This document shows positions 1 through 8,860 of a DNA stretch of 64,000 bases, piece after piece. Below the pieces are notes generated by a model. The model made no database searches, was not told the DNA's origin, and saw only the letters and a list, made by a program, of their open reading frames with translations. The translations under genes and the position numbers were made by a program. This DNA is from Aliishimia sp963678085 (GTDB taxonomy: Bacteria; Pseudomonadota; Alphaproteobacteria; Rhodobacterales; Rhodobacteraceae). Each line of letters begins with the position of its first letter. The stretch's first letter is position 1. The stretch spans positions 682,001-746,000 of the forward strand of contig OY782680.1 of the NCBI GenBank assembly GCA_963678085.1. Reading direction: 5' to 3'.

Positions 1-977
1 AGCGCGGCGAGCTTGTCAGCGGTTTCCTCGCTCAGCATATGCTTAAGCCGCGTGGTATGGTCGGCATCCGCGATAAAGCGATCACGCGCATCATAGGCGA
101 GCTTGGCGGCTTCGGCTTCGATATGGGCGCGCATGGTGCCAAAGGGCTCCATCCCGGCAATATCGAATCGGGCCAGGATATTCAGCATCAAAATGGCGGT
201 TGCACCTTGGCCGTTAGGCGGATGCTCCACCAGGTCGATATCTTTGTAACTGCCCGCGATCGGAATTGCGGGGGTGCAGGCCACCTCAGCAAAATCCTCA
301 AGACTATGCACACCGCCTAATGCGCGCAGGGTGTTCACCATATCCTCGGCCACTTCACCCTCGTAAAATGCGGAGCGGCCCTGCTTCGCCACGCGGCGCA
401 AGATCTCGGCTTGACCAGGGGCCCGGAAGGTTTCGCCATAGTGATAAGGCTTGCCATCCTTCAAATAGTGCTTGCCCGCATGCGCAAGGGGATTTCCTGA
501 ATTTTGCCAATCAAAGGCGACGCGCGCAGCAACTGGCACGCCTTCCTCAGCGTAGTGAATCGCTGGGGCAAGGATGCGGTCCAAACCGAGCTTACCCTCT
601 TGCGCTGCCAATGTGCAAAAAGCGTCCATGGCACCGGGGATCGTGACCGAAGCGGGAGCCCCATAGAGCGGCATTTTAGAAAGACCTTGTGCGCGCAGCG
701 CCTCAGAAGAGGCCCCGGACGGGGCGCGCCCTGATCCGTTCAAAGCTTTGATTGGCGCGCCGGGGCGGGACCACAGGCAAAAGCAATCGCCGCCAATCCC
801 GGTCATGGAGGGCTCGCAAATGCCGAGCATGATAGCGCCCGAAATCGCCGCATCCATCGCATTGCCCCCCGCCTTTAGGATCTCAATCGCCGCTTGCGCC
901 GCCAAAGGATGTGAGGTCGCACATACCCCATTAGAGACCAAAACGGGCGAGCGCCCCGGCAAATGAAAATCCCGCAT
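1..977 (-). CDS. Gamma-glutamyltransferase family protein (N-terminal part, cut by window edge)
   Basis: The gene reads leftward off the window, so only about 325 N-terminal residues are visible and there is no stop codon. The protein begins MRDFHLPGRSP and carries the N-terminal core of the family: SNGVCATSHPLA, then GGNAMDAAISGAI, then the GIGGDCF segment. GGT-family proteins are self-cleaving Ntn hydrolases that hydrolyse or transfer gamma-glutamyl or related acyl groups. The catalytic threonine would lie in the missing half. No signal peptide is evident, which suggests a cytoplasmic GGT-like acylase rather than the periplasmic enzyme. The gene is divergent from fabB with about 125 bp between them. 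Substrate unknown. Confidence 0.9.
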   Translation of the reverse strand, partial: MRDFHLPGRSPVLVSNGVCATSHPLAAQAAIEILKAGGNAMDAAISGAIMLGICEPSMTGIGGDCFCLWSRPGAPIKALNGSGRAPSGASSEALRAQGLSKMPLYGAPASVTIPGAMDAFCTLAAQEGKLGLDRILAPAIHYAEEGVPVAARVAFDWQNSGNPLAHAGKHYLKDGKPYHYGETFRAPGQAEILRRVAKQGRSAFYEGEVAEDMVNTLRALGGVHSLEDFAEVACTPAIPIAGSYKDIDLVEHPPNGQGATAILMLNILARFDIAGMEPFGTMRAHIEAEAAKLAYDARDRFIADADHTTRLKHMLSEETADKLAA

Positions 978-1103
978 GATCGACTCCCTTTTCCTGTTTG
1001 GCTGCATCAGATAGCCTGAGCGGCGGCTTGGCAAGAGCCATTGCGCTTGCACGCGCGCCGCCTGCTGTCTACATAGCACGCAACAGTCATGAGGAGGGCG
1101 CGC

Positions 1104-2330
1104 ATGCGGCGTGTTGTAGTGACGGGCCTCGGCATCGTCTCATCCATCGGGAATAATGCAAGCGAAGTGCTCAGCAGCCTCAAAGCAGGGCGCTCTGGGA
1201 TTGAGCATGCGCCGGAAATGGCTGAGCATGGGTTTCGCAGTCAGATCGCGGGAACGCTTAAGATTGATCCTGCCGAGCATATCGACAAACGCAGCCTGCG
1301 CTTTATGGGCCCTGGCGCGGCTTACGCGCATATCGCTATGCGCGAGGCAATCGCGGATGCTGGCCTTGAAGAGGCGGACATCGTGAACCCGCGCACGGGC
1401 CTTGTGGCGGGCTCTGGCGGCCCGTCAACATCTGCGATGTTGACCGCGCATCAAACGGTTCTGAAATCCGGGGCTACTAAGCGGATTGGCCCCTTTGCTG
1501 TGCCAAAATGCATGTCCTCAACCATCAGTGCGAATCTCGCGACGGCCTTTAAGATCAAGGGAATAAATTATTCGATCACCTCAGCCTGCTCGACCTCGCT
1601 GCATTGCATTGGCAATGCAGCTGAGCAGATCATGCTGGGCAAGCAAGATGTGATGTTCGCAGGGGGCGGGGAAGAGCTGGACTGGACGCTTTCCTGCCTC
1701 TTTGATGCAATGGGGGCGATGAGCTCAAAATATAATGACAGCCCAACGCGCGCTTCGCGCGCGTTCGATGCGGATCGTGATGGTTTTGTTATCTCTGGCG
1801 GTGGCGGTATCGTCGTGCTGGAAGAGCTGGGCCGCGCGCAAGCGCGCGGCGCAAAGATCTATGCTGAGGTGAGCGGCTACGCCGCGACCTCAGACGGGCA
1901 CGACATGGTCGCGCCCTCTGGCGAGGGCGGAGCCCGCGCGATGCGCGGCGCGCTAGCGACGCTGCCCGAAGGACGCAAAGTCGGGTATATTAATGCCCAT
2001 GGCACATCCACCCCGGTGGGGGATGTGGGGGAAATCGAAGCGGTGCGCCGCGTGTTCTCAGAAAACCGGCCGCCCGTGTCATCAACCAAATCCATGACCG
2101 GCCACGCGCAAGGCGCGGCCGGTGCGCTTGAAACAATTTTCTGTCTTTTGATGCTCGACAATGATTTCATTGCGCCGTCGATCAATGTGGAGACGCTTGA
2201 CCCCGCGCTCAAAGATGAAGAGATCGCAACTGAGCTGGTCGAGTCTGCGGGGCTGGATTGCGTGATGACCAACTCATTTGGATTTGGCGGCACCAATGGT
2301 TCGATGATTCTAAGCAGGTATCTCGGCTAG
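1104..2330 (+). CDS. fabB: Beta-ketoacyl-ACP synthase I (FabB)
   Basis: FabB condenses malonyl-ACP with acyl-ACP in fatty-acid elongation and is essential for unsaturated fatty acids in the FabA/FabB pathway. The 408-residue product has the thiolase-fold Cys-His-His triad: Cys162 in TSACSTSLHC, His299 in NAHGTSTPVGD and His334 in TGHAQGAAGA, close to the E. coli FabB positions. I chose the ATG at 1104 because an AGGAGG lies just upstream; the in-frame ATG at 1089 overlaps that Shine-Dalgarno. fabB usually follows fabA in Rhodobacterales, but the upstream neighbour here is divergent. Downstream are three small genes and fabI on the same strand. Confidence 0.95.
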   Translation: MRRVVVTGLGIVSSIGNNASEVLSSLKAGRSGIEHAPEMAEHGFRSQIAGTLKIDPAEHIDKRSLRFMGPGAAYAHIAMREAIADAGLEEADIVNPRTGLVAGSGGPSTSAMLTAHQTVLKSGATKRIGPFAVPKCMSSTISANLATAFKIKGINYSITSACSTSLHCIGNAAEQIMLGKQDVMFAGGGEELDWTLSCLFDAMGAMSSKYNDSPTRASRAFDADRDGFVISGGGGIVVLEELGRAQARGAKIYAEVSGYAATSDGHDMVAPSGEGGARAMRGALATLPEGRKVGYINAHGTSTPVGDVGEIEAVRRVFSENRPPVSSTKSMTGHAQGAAGALETIFCLLMLDNDFIAPSINVETLDPALKDEEIATELVESAGLDCVMTNSFGFGGTNGSMILSRYLG

Positions 2331-2339
2331 GCTGCTGCG

Positions 2340-3269
2340 ATGGCTGTGCTTGTTCTTGGGGCCTATGGTCTGATCGGGCAAGAGATCAGTGCGGCCCTGT
2401 TAGCCGCCGGGCATCAAGTGCAAGGGCTGGGGCGAAGCAAAAGCGCCGCTCTCAGCGCCTTTCCTGACATCGCTTGGCATATTGCAGATTTGCGCCAAAT
2501 GCAGGCCACCGAGCTTTGGCTCCCCTTGATCACGGGTTGCGAGGCTGTGGTGAACTGTGCCGGTGCCTTGCAAGACGGGCCGCGCGACGATCTGGCGGCG
2601 GTGCATTTTGGCGCGATGAACGCCTTGGCCCAAGCCTGCGCGCAGAAGGGAACCAAGCTGGTGCAGATTTCCGCGGTGGGCACTGAGAACAGCGCCTCTC
2701 CCTTTATGGCGAGCAAAGCGCAAGGGGATGCTGCGATCCGGGCGTCTGGCTGTGAGTATGTGATCTTGCGCCCTGGCCTGGTGTTGGCGCAGTCGGCCTA
2801 TGGAGGTACGGCGCTTTTGCGACTGCTTGCCGCTCTGCCCTTGGTTCAGCTGCAAGCGATGGGCGATGCAAAGGTGCAATGCGTTGCGGCAAGTGATGTC
2901 GCCAGCGCGGTTTGCGCGGCCATTGCAGGGGAGTTGCCAGAGCGCTTTGAGGCGGATCTGGTCGAGCTAGAGCGACATAGTTTATCCCAGGTGCAATCTG
3001 CCATGCGCGCTTGGCTGGGTTTTGCCCCTGCGCGCCTGGCGTTGAATTTGCCGCTTTGGCTGGCGCGCATTGTGAGCCGGGGCGCAGATATGCTTGGGCA
3101 TTTGGGCTGGCGTGGGCCGCTGCGCCGTGCTGCTTTGGATGCGTTAGAGCAGGGCGTTACCGGCGATGACAGTGCTTGGCGGGCCGCAGGTCAGCCGCCA
3201 CTTAAATCTTTGCATGAAACCCTTGGCACTTTGCGCGCTGACGCATCGCGGCGCGCATGGCTCTGCTAA
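2340..3269 (+). CDS. NAD(P)-binding atypical SDR / NmrA-like protein
   Basis: A 309-residue Rossmann-fold protein starting MAVLVLGAYGLIGQEI, with a dinucleotide-binding glycine motif (GAYGLIG) at residues 7-13 and a VVNCAGALQDGP segment typical of atypical SDRs. There is no clear YxxxK catalytic pair, so it may bind a nucleotide without classical SDR chemistry. It starts 9 bp after the fabB stop and overlaps the next gene by 13 bp. I recall relatives with an SDR domain fused to a C-terminal DoxX-like membrane domain; here the two parts are adjacent separate frames. Substrate unknown. Confidence 0.75.
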   Translation: MAVLVLGAYGLIGQEISAALLAAGHQVQGLGRSKSAALSAFPDIAWHIADLRQMQATELWLPLITGCEAVVNCAGALQDGPRDDLAAVHFGAMNALAQACAQKGTKLVQISAVGTENSASPFMASKAQGDAAIRASGCEYVILRPGLVLAQSAYGGTALLRLLAALPLVQLQAMGDAKVQCVAASDVASAVCAAIAGELPERFEADLVELERHSLSQVQSAMRAWLGFAPARLALNLPLWLARIVSRGADMLGHLGWRGPLRRAALDALEQGVTGDDSAWRAAGQPPLKSLHETLGTLRADASRRAWLC

Positions 3270-3622
3270 TGCCGCTTACTGTTGCCGTGCTGGCGGTGTT
3301 TTGGGCGCTTTCTGGGGTGATTGGCCTGATATTTCTGACCCAAGCTGCGCAGGTTTTGCAAAATGCGGGCTGGCCCGGATCGCTTGCCAAGGCCAGCGTA
3401 GCGCTTTGGGCCGTGGTGGATATCGCTCTTGCTGGCCTGATCCTCTGGCGCCCTACAGCGCAGCGAGCCGCGATTGGAATGCTTGGGGTTAGCGCGCTGT
3501 ATCTGGTGATGGGCAGCGTGATCACGCCTTGGCTTTGGGCAGATCCGCTTGGCCCCTTGGTCAAGATCTTGCCTGTGATGATGCTGTCGGCATTGAGCGC
3601 CGCCTTGCTTGGTGATCGATAA
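3257..3622 (+). CDS. DoxX-like small membrane protein
   Basis: A 121-residue hydrophobic protein with about four predicted membrane helices, starting MALLMPLTVAVLAVFWALSG. Length and pattern match DoxX-like proteins, which often accompany oxidoreductases. Its start lies inside the 3' end of the upstream SDR gene (13 bp overlap, different reading frame), and its stop overlaps the start of the DUF2269 gene. It probably works with the SDR at the membrane. The frame relationship leaves open that an ancestral SDR-DoxX fusion was split. No specific function can be given. Confidence 0.7.
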   Translation: MALLMPLTVAVLAVFWALSGVIGLIFLTQAAQVLQNAGWPGSLAKASVALWAVVDIALAGLILWRPTAQRAAIGMLGVSALYLVMGSVITPWLWADPLGPLVKILPVMMLSALSAALLGDR

Positions 3623-4080
3623 TGGAATGGGTCGCGGCATTCCGCTTGGCGCATATCCTGGGGGCCTGTGTGCTGATTGGCACCGGGAGTGGCATCGCCT
3701 TTTTCATGCTGATGGCGCATCGAAGCGGTGACCGGCATGTGATTGCTCATGTTGCCGGTATCGTGGTGATTGCTGATATGCTGTTCACGGCCACAGCTGC
3801 GCTGGTGCAGCCGATCACCGGCACCCTTCTGGCTCTTACCCTTGGCTGGAGCCTAAGCGAAAGCTGGCTGCTCGCCTCAATCGGCCTTTATGTCTTTCTC
3901 GGAGCCCTCTGGCTGCCCGTCGTCTGGATCCAGGCGCAAATGCGCAATGAGGCGCGCGACTTCGGGCTCAGCCCGCGGTATCATCGCCTCTATCGCATCT
4001 GGTTCGCCTGCGGTGTTCCGGCCTTTGCGGCGATTGTGCTGTTGCTTTGGTTGATGATCGCGCGCCCCGTGTTATGGTAG
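3622..4080 (+). CDS. DUF2269-like integral membrane protein
   Basis: A 152-residue protein with four hydrophobic helices, starting MEWVAAFRLAHILGACVLIG and containing a conserved-looking AHILG...GTGSGIAFFM region and a charged loop QMRNEARDFGL before the last helix. This pattern fits the DUF2269 family of predicted membrane proteins, whose function is unknown. The start codon overlaps the stop of the DoxX-like gene, so the three small genes between fabB and fabI form one coupled unit. Confidence 0.7.
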   Translation: MEWVAAFRLAHILGACVLIGTGSGIAFFMLMAHRSGDRHVIAHVAGIVVIADMLFTATAALVQPITGTLLALTLGWSLSESWLLASIGLYVFLGALWLPVVWIQAQMRNEARDFGLSPRYHRLYRIWFACGVPAFAAIVLLLWLMIARPVLW

Positions 4081-4149
4081 GACGACTTGACGCGGGCCGG
4101 TAATTCAGCCTAACGAGGCAGATACAATTCGAGAGTTACAATTTCGGGG

Positions 4150-4944
4150 GTGGCAATGTTGTCATTAAATGGAAAGCGCGGGCTCGTGATGGGCGTTGCC
4201 AATGAACGCTCGATTGCTTGGGGCATTGCCAAGGCCTTGGCCGGGGCCGGGGCCGAGTTGGCCTTTACCTATCAAGGCGAGGCGTTTGGGGCGCGGCTGA
4301 AACCGCTTGCGACCAGCGTTGGCAGCGACTTTATGGTTGATGTGGATGTGACCGATGATGCCTCTTTGGATCGCGCCTTCGAGCAGCTCGGAGCGCGCTG
4401 GCCTTCTATAGATTTTGTCATTCATGCGATTGCCTTTTCCGATAAATCCGAACTTACCGGCCGGTTCCTGAATACCAGTCGCGAGAATTTTAAGCACTCC
4501 ATGGATGTGAGCTGTTATTCCTTTATTGAGGTCGCCCGCCGTGCCCATCCGCTGATGGTCGAGAATGGCGGCAGCCTGATCACGCTCACCTATCTGGGCT
4601 CTAATCGCGTGGTGCCCAATTACAATGTGATGGGCGTGGCCAAAGCGGCTCTGGAAAGCACAACGCGCTATCTGGCCAATGATCTTGGCCCCGAGGGGAT
4701 CCGCGTCAATGCCATTAGTCCGGGGCCGATGAAGACACTTGCCGGGGCAGCCATTGGCGGGGCGCGTCGCACGTATAAGCACACAGATCAAAACGCACCG
4801 CTGCGCTCGAATGCCAGCCTTGAGGCGGTGGGCGCGACCGCTGTTTATCTGTGCTCAGATGGGGGAGCTTGCACCACGGGCGAAGTGATCCGCGTCGATG
4901 GCGGCTTTCACGTATTGGGCATGCCGCAGCAGGATAATCTTTAA
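4150..4944 (+). CDS. fabI: Enoyl-ACP reductase (NADH) FabI
   Basis: FabI reduces trans-2-enoyl-ACP to acyl-ACP in the last step of each fatty-acid elongation cycle. The product has the FabI hallmarks: GVANERSIAWGIAKAL at the NADH-binding N-terminus, IAFSDKSELTGRF, and the active-site block LTYLGSNRVVPNYNVMGVAK with the Tyr-x6-Lys pair. The likely start is GTG at 4150 or ATG two codons later. It is separated from DUF2269 by 69 bp and is the last gene before the repeat element. Together with fabB it suggests a type II fatty-acid synthesis unit, but fabA is not in the window. Confidence 0.95.
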   Translation: MAMLSLNGKRGLVMGVANERSIAWGIAKALAGAGAELAFTYQGEAFGARLKPLATSVGSDFMVDVDVTDDASLDRAFEQLGARWPSIDFVIHAIAFSDKSELTGRFLNTSRENFKHSMDVSCYSFIEVARRAHPLMVENGGSLITLTYLGSNRVVPNYNVMGVAKAALESTTRYLANDLGPEGIRVNAISPGPMKTLAGAAIGGARRTYKHTDQNAPLRSNASLEAVGATAVYLCSDGGACTTGEVIRVDGGFHVLGMPQQDNL

Positions 4945-4958
4945 CAGCGTACCTGCAC

Positions 4959-5272
4959 AAAAATCCCCGCGCAGGCCTCAGCCAGCCGGGTCCCCTCCAG
5001 GTTTTCAACGAACGCAAAGAGCCGGATTGCGCGTGCGAACAGTTGGTCATCATCTCATCCTGTCAGCACGCTTAAGCCGCTAGGGAACTTACCCGATGTG
5101 CCCACAGCACCTTATATGCCCCAGGCGTATCACGCGCGAAGTGAAGCTCCATGGGACCAGTAACCGACAAACCGTTAAAATCCGATAACCTCACCGCGCG
5201 CCCCCCTTCATTTGGCTGAAAATACCTTGCGGGGGTGTGGGGGTGCAAAACCCCCACGGCGCGAAGGCTCAA
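4959..5272 (+). repeat. Dispersed intergenic repeat, copy A
   Basis: A non-coding stretch after fabI whose core (about 4997-5272) is matched in the same orientation at 33732-34025 after ahcY. Both copies share CCAGGTTTTCRACGAACGC, GAGCCGGATTGCGC, CGCACGCTTAAGCC (A: CAGCACGCTTAAGCC), CCCCAGGCGTATCACGCGCG and a 3' block GGTGCAAAACCC followed by CACGGCGCGA. Near the 3' end is a GGGGG / CCCCC hairpin with a TGCAAAA loop. Divergence is mostly scattered substitutions and short indels. It could be a structured RNA or a small mobile or REP-like repeat; nothing shows which. Confidence 0.8.
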
Positions 5273-5378
5273 TACAGCATATTTGCCAGCATCGTTTCGC
5301 GGGGCTCTTTTCAAGAAAATTCCGCACGCGTCTTTTGATTTGCTCGCGGACATGCCAATCTTTGGTGGGAGGTGCGCT

Positions 5379-6068
5379 ATGCCCATAAGAACCTGTATTT
5401 TTGATGCCTATGGCACGTTATTTGATGTGGCGGCGGCTGCGCGCCTTGCGGCCGATGCGCCTGATTTTCCCGAGCTTGCACAGATTTGGCCTGAGCTTGC
5501 CGCGATCTGGCGCGCCAAGCAGCTGCAATATACTTGGCTGCGCGCGATCACCGGGGATCACACGGATTTTTGGCGCGTCACGCAAGATGGGTTGGATTTC
5601 GCGCTGGAACAGCTTGGCCTCCTCGGCAACGCCCCTGTGCGCACGCGGCTCTTGCAGCTTTATTGGGAGCTCTCCGCCTATCACGAGGTGCCCCAAATGC
5701 TTGGGGCTCTCAAGGCTGCCGGCTTGAACACGGGCATTCTGTCCAATGGCTCGCCCGAAATGTTGAGCGGTGCGGTCACCTCTGCCGGGATCACAGATCT
5801 TTTGGATGATGTGCTGAGCGTGCAATCGGTGGGGATCTTCAAGCCGCATGCCTCCGTCTATGATCTGGTGCAGGCCCGATTTGGCGGGCAGCGCTCTGAG
5901 GTTCTGTTTGTTTCCTCTAATGGTTGGGATGCGGCAGGGGCGGCGGGCTATGGGTTTACCACCGTTTGGGTCAATCGCGACGGCGCGCCCATGGACCGCC
6001 TGCCCGCAAGCCCGCATCACATCCTCCCCGATCTTTCCACTATTCCAGAATTGGCGCGCAGCTTATGA
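5379..6068 (+). CDS. Haloacid dehalogenase, type II (HAD superfamily)
   Basis: The 229-residue product has the type II 2-haloacid dehalogenase signature: nucleophile motif IFDAYGTLFD near the N-terminus, SNGSPEML, the Lys-containing VGIFKPHASVYDL, and VSSNGWDAAGAAGYGF. These enzymes convert 2-haloalkanoic acids such as L-2-chloropropionate to 2-hydroxy acids by an ester intermediate on the first Asp. The start at 5379 is supported by GGGAGGTGCGCT upstream; a longer in-frame extension to 5235 would run through the repeat region. The stop overlaps the next start by 4 bp. Confidence 0.9.
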   Translation: MPIRTCIFDAYGTLFDVAAAARLAADAPDFPELAQIWPELAAIWRAKQLQYTWLRAITGDHTDFWRVTQDGLDFALEQLGLLGNAPVRTRLLQLYWELSAYHEVPQMLGALKAAGLNTGILSNGSPEMLSGAVTSAGITDLLDDVLSVQSVGIFKPHASVYDLVQARFGGQRSEVLFVSSNGWDAAGAAGYGFTTVWVNRDGAPMDRLPASPHHILPDLSTIPELARSL

Positions 6069-6886
6069 GTAAATTCACCACCTCTGACGGGCTTTCCCTG
6101 TATTACGAAGACACAGGCGAGGGCCTGCCCCTGCTGTGTCTTGCGGGCCTCACCCGCACCAGCCGAGATTTCGATTATCTTGCACCGCATCTAACCGGGG
6201 TGCGCATGATCCGGCTGGATTATCGCGGGCGCGGAGAGTCCGATTGGGACGAGAATTGGCAGAATTATTCCCTGCCCGTTGAGGGGCGCGATGTGATGGA
6301 GCTGCTCCAGCATCTGGGGCTCTCGCAGGTCGCGCTGCTTGGCACTTCGCGGGGCGGGCTGAATGCGATGGGGTTGGCCTCGGTTGCACCGGATGTTCTG
6401 CTGGGTGTGGCGCTGAATGATATCGGGCCAGAGCTGAACCAGGAGGGGCTTGATTTCATTATGACCTATCTCGGGGTGAACCCCGTGGCTCAAACCCATG
6501 ACGCGCTGGCCAAGGCTTTATCGCGCAGCCCCGGCTTTTCTGATGTGCCAATGGGGCGCTGGCTGGCTGAGGCCGAACTGCATTACAGGCAAACCGAGGA
6601 TGGGCTGCAAATCACCTATGATCCCAACCTGCGCAAAGCGGTTGAGGCGGCGGGGCATAAGGGCCTGCCCGATCTTTGGCCCTTTTTCGATGCCCTGCCT
6701 GATCGCCCCCTAGCGCTGATTTGGGGGGTGAATTCCGAGTTGCTTTCCGAGACCTGCGTGCGTGAAATGCAGCGCCGTCGCCCGGGTATGATCCTTGCGA
6801 AGGTCGCCGGGCGCGGGCATATTCCGTTTCTGGATGAGCCCGAAAGCCTCGCTGCACTCAACAGATGGATTGGAGAGCTGAAATGA
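6065..6886 (+). CDS. Alpha/beta-fold hydrolase
   Basis: A 273-residue alpha/beta hydrolase. The nucleophile elbow is GTSRGG (GxSxG type) in LLGTSRGGLNAMG, the oxyanion region follows LCLAGLTRTSRDFDYL, DYRGRGESDWD is the usual strand-turn, and the catalytic His is in GRGHIPFLDEP near the C-terminus. ATG at 6065 overlaps the dehalogenase stop (ATGA), and its own stop overlaps the dehydratase start in the same way, so the three genes are translationally coupled. Substrate unknown. Confidence 0.9.
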   Translation: MSKFTTSDGLSLYYEDTGEGLPLLCLAGLTRTSRDFDYLAPHLTGVRMIRLDYRGRGESDWDENWQNYSLPVEGRDVMELLQHLGLSQVALLGTSRGGLNAMGLASVAPDVLLGVALNDIGPELNQEGLDFIMTYLGVNPVAQTHDALAKALSRSPGFSDVPMGRWLAEAELHYRQTEDGLQITYDPNLRKAVEAAGHKGLPDLWPFFDALPDRPLALIWGVNSELLSETCVREMQRRRPGMILAKVAGRGHIPFLDEPESLAALNRWIGELK

Positions 6887-7854
6887 ATATCGACATGATC
6901 AATGCTGCCAATGCGCGCCTTGAGGGGCATGTGCGGCGCACGCCATTGCTCTCGTCGCCTTTCCTCAATGAGATCGCAGGGCGGCGGGTTTGGATCAAGC
7001 CGGAATGCCTGCAACATACGGGCAGTTTCAAGTTTCGCGGTGCGTGGTCGGCCCTGTCTGCTCTGAAACCCGAAGCGCGCGCCAAAGGTGTGATCGCCTA
7101 TAGCTCTGGCAATCATGCGCAGGGCGTAGCCTATGCGGCGCAGCTGCATGGGGTGCCTTCGGTGATTGTGATGCCCGCCGATGCACCGCAGCTGAAAATC
7201 GAGAATACCCGCGCCTTGGGGGCCGAGGTGGTGCTCTATGATCGCGTAAAACGAGAATGCCGCGAACAGATCGGCAGCAAGATTGCTGAGGAGCGCGGCC
7301 TGACCTTGATCCGCCCCTATGATCAGCCCGAAGTGATCGCAGGGCAAGGCACATGCGGGCTCGAAATCGCGGCCCAGGCAGCCGAACACGGCATTGAACG
7401 CGCGCAAGTGCTCGTCTGTTGCGGCGGCGGGGGGCTGACTTCAGGTATTGCGCTCGCGCTTGAGGCTGAGGCACCGTGCATGACAGTGCGCCCGGTGGAG
7501 CCGGAAGGCTTTGACGATGTGACCCGCTCGCTGGCCTATGGAAAGATCGAAAGCAATAGCCAGCATGCGGGCGGTCTATGCGATGCGATCCTGACCCCGC
7601 AGCCGGGGGATATGACCTTTCCTATTCTCAAGCGCCTATGCGGGCCTGGGCTAGTGGTCAGCGATGAAGAGGCGATAGAGGCAATGGCTCAGGCGTTTTT
7701 GCGCCTCAAACTCACGGCAGAACCAGGGGGCGCGGTTGCCCTGGCGGCTGCGCTGTATCACCCAGATGAGCTAGAAGGGGATGACGTGATCGCGGTGATC
7801 ACAGGCGGCAACATGGACCCTGAGATCTTCGTCAAGGCGCTCGCAACCCTCTAA
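6883..7854 (+). CDS. Threonine/serine dehydratase, PLP-dependent
   Basis: A 323-residue fold-type II PLP enzyme. The Schiff-base lysine lies in HTGSFKFRGAW, the phosphate-binding loop is CCGGGGLTSGI, and SSGNHAQGVAYAA is the classical threonine dehydratase / serine racemase motif. There is no C-terminal ACT domain, so it resembles the catabolic or serine-racemase-like branch rather than biosynthetic IlvA. The start at 6883 (MNIDMINAAN) overlaps the stop of the hydrolase. Likely reaction: deamination of L-threonine, L-serine or a hydroxylated analogue to the 2-oxo acid. Confidence 0.88.
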   Translation: MNIDMINAANARLEGHVRRTPLLSSPFLNEIAGRRVWIKPECLQHTGSFKFRGAWSALSALKPEARAKGVIAYSSGNHAQGVAYAAQLHGVPSVIVMPADAPQLKIENTRALGAEVVLYDRVKRECREQIGSKIAEERGLTLIRPYDQPEVIAGQGTCGLEIAAQAAEHGIERAQVLVCCGGGGLTSGIALALEAEAPCMTVRPVEPEGFDDVTRSLAYGKIESNSQHAGGLCDAILTPQPGDMTFPILKRLCGPGLVVSDEEAIEAMAQAFLRLKLTAEPGGAVALAAALYHPDELEGDDVIAVITGGNMDPEIFVKALATL

Positions 7855-7869
7855 TAAAGGCAAGAACCC

Positions 7870-8658
7870 ATGCAAATCGCAGAGCTGGGCGGCATAAAGC
7901 TGCATTATAAAGTCGAAGGCCCGCAGGATGGTGCGCCGCTGGTCTTTGCCAATTCGCTGGGCACGGATTTTCGGCTCTGGGATCCTGTGTTGCCCTATCT
8001 GCCTGAGGGGCTGCGGATCTTGCGATTTGACAAACGGGGCCATGGGCTCAGCGATTGCCCGCCCGCGCCTTATTCGATGGGCCAGCTGGTGCGCGATACC
8101 GAGCGGCTTATGGAGCATGTGGGCATGAAAGACGCGGTGTTCGTGGGCCTCTCCATTGGCGGAATGATCGCGCAGGGGCTGGCCGCAAAGCGGTTGGATC
8201 TAGTGCGCGCACTGGTGCTGTCCAATACGGGCGCAAAGATCGGCACCCGCGATATGTGGCAAGAGCGGATTGCCGCGGTTGAGGCAACAGGCGTCGCGGC
8301 ACTCACAGAGGCGACAATGCAGCGCTGGTTTAGCGACACATTCCGAGCAAGCCCCGAACTGGCCCTGTGGCGCCATATGTTCGAGCGCCAGCACGCGAGC
8401 GGCTATGCAGGATGTAGCGCGGCGATTGCAGGCACAGATTTCTTTTCCACCACCGCCGCCCTGCGCCTACCCGCCCTGGGGATTGCAGGCACCGAAGACG
8501 GCTCCACCCCGCCAGATCTGGTGCGCGAGATGATCGACCTAATCCCCGGCTCGAAATTCCATTTGATAAGGGGAGCCGGGCACCTACCCTGCGTGGAAAA
8601 ACCCGAAGACTACGCCGCAGTTCTGACAGGCTTTCTATGCGAGATCGGGCATATCTGA
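7870..8658 (+). CDS. pcaD: 3-oxoadipate enol-lactonase-like alpha/beta hydrolase
   Basis: A 262-residue alpha/beta hydrolase with strong PcaD character: LVFANSLGTDFRLWDPVLPYL near the N-terminus, FDKRGHGLSDCP, nucleophile elbow GLSIGG, and catalytic His in RGAGHLPCVEKP. PcaD hydrolyses 3-oxoadipate enol-lactone in the beta-ketoadipate pathway. No other pca gene is in the window and its neighbours are unrelated, so the physiological substrate could differ. It starts 15 bp after the dehydratase stop and is probably the last gene of the 5379-8658 unit. Confidence 0.82.
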   Translation: MQIAELGGIKLHYKVEGPQDGAPLVFANSLGTDFRLWDPVLPYLPEGLRILRFDKRGHGLSDCPPAPYSMGQLVRDTERLMEHVGMKDAVFVGLSIGGMIAQGLAAKRLDLVRALVLSNTGAKIGTRDMWQERIAAVEATGVAALTEATMQRWFSDTFRASPELALWRHMFERQHASGYAGCSAAIAGTDFFSTTAALRLPALGIAGTEDGSTPPDLVREMIDLIPGSKFHLIRGAGHLPCVEKPEDYAAVLTGFLCEIGHI

Positions 8659-8860
8659 TAGCCACCTGCGCTTTTGAAAACGAGCCGGATTTTGAATGCG
8701 GGCGGGCCTGCCAAGCTGGATTGTGCTCAACTAATACCAAAGGAGGTTAAGGCCAGGTCGTATCCAGGCCCCGCTATTTCTGTCTTGCGGTTAGGACCGG
8801 CTTTGAGGCTCTTGTAACAGATGCTGCAACCCGCGCGGAGGACCGCTAACGGGATGCATC

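Noticed and set aside
5235..5378. N-terminal extension of the haloacid dehalogenase
   Set aside because: The extra 48 residues lie in the repeat-flanking region and are absent from the family; a good ribosome site supports 5379.
5072..5386. Protein frames in the dispersed repeat sharing LHFARDTPGAY-like peptide
   Set aside because: The peptide similarity is simply inherited from nearly identical DNA; frames have no ribosome site and their ends differ, so they look like shadow frames.
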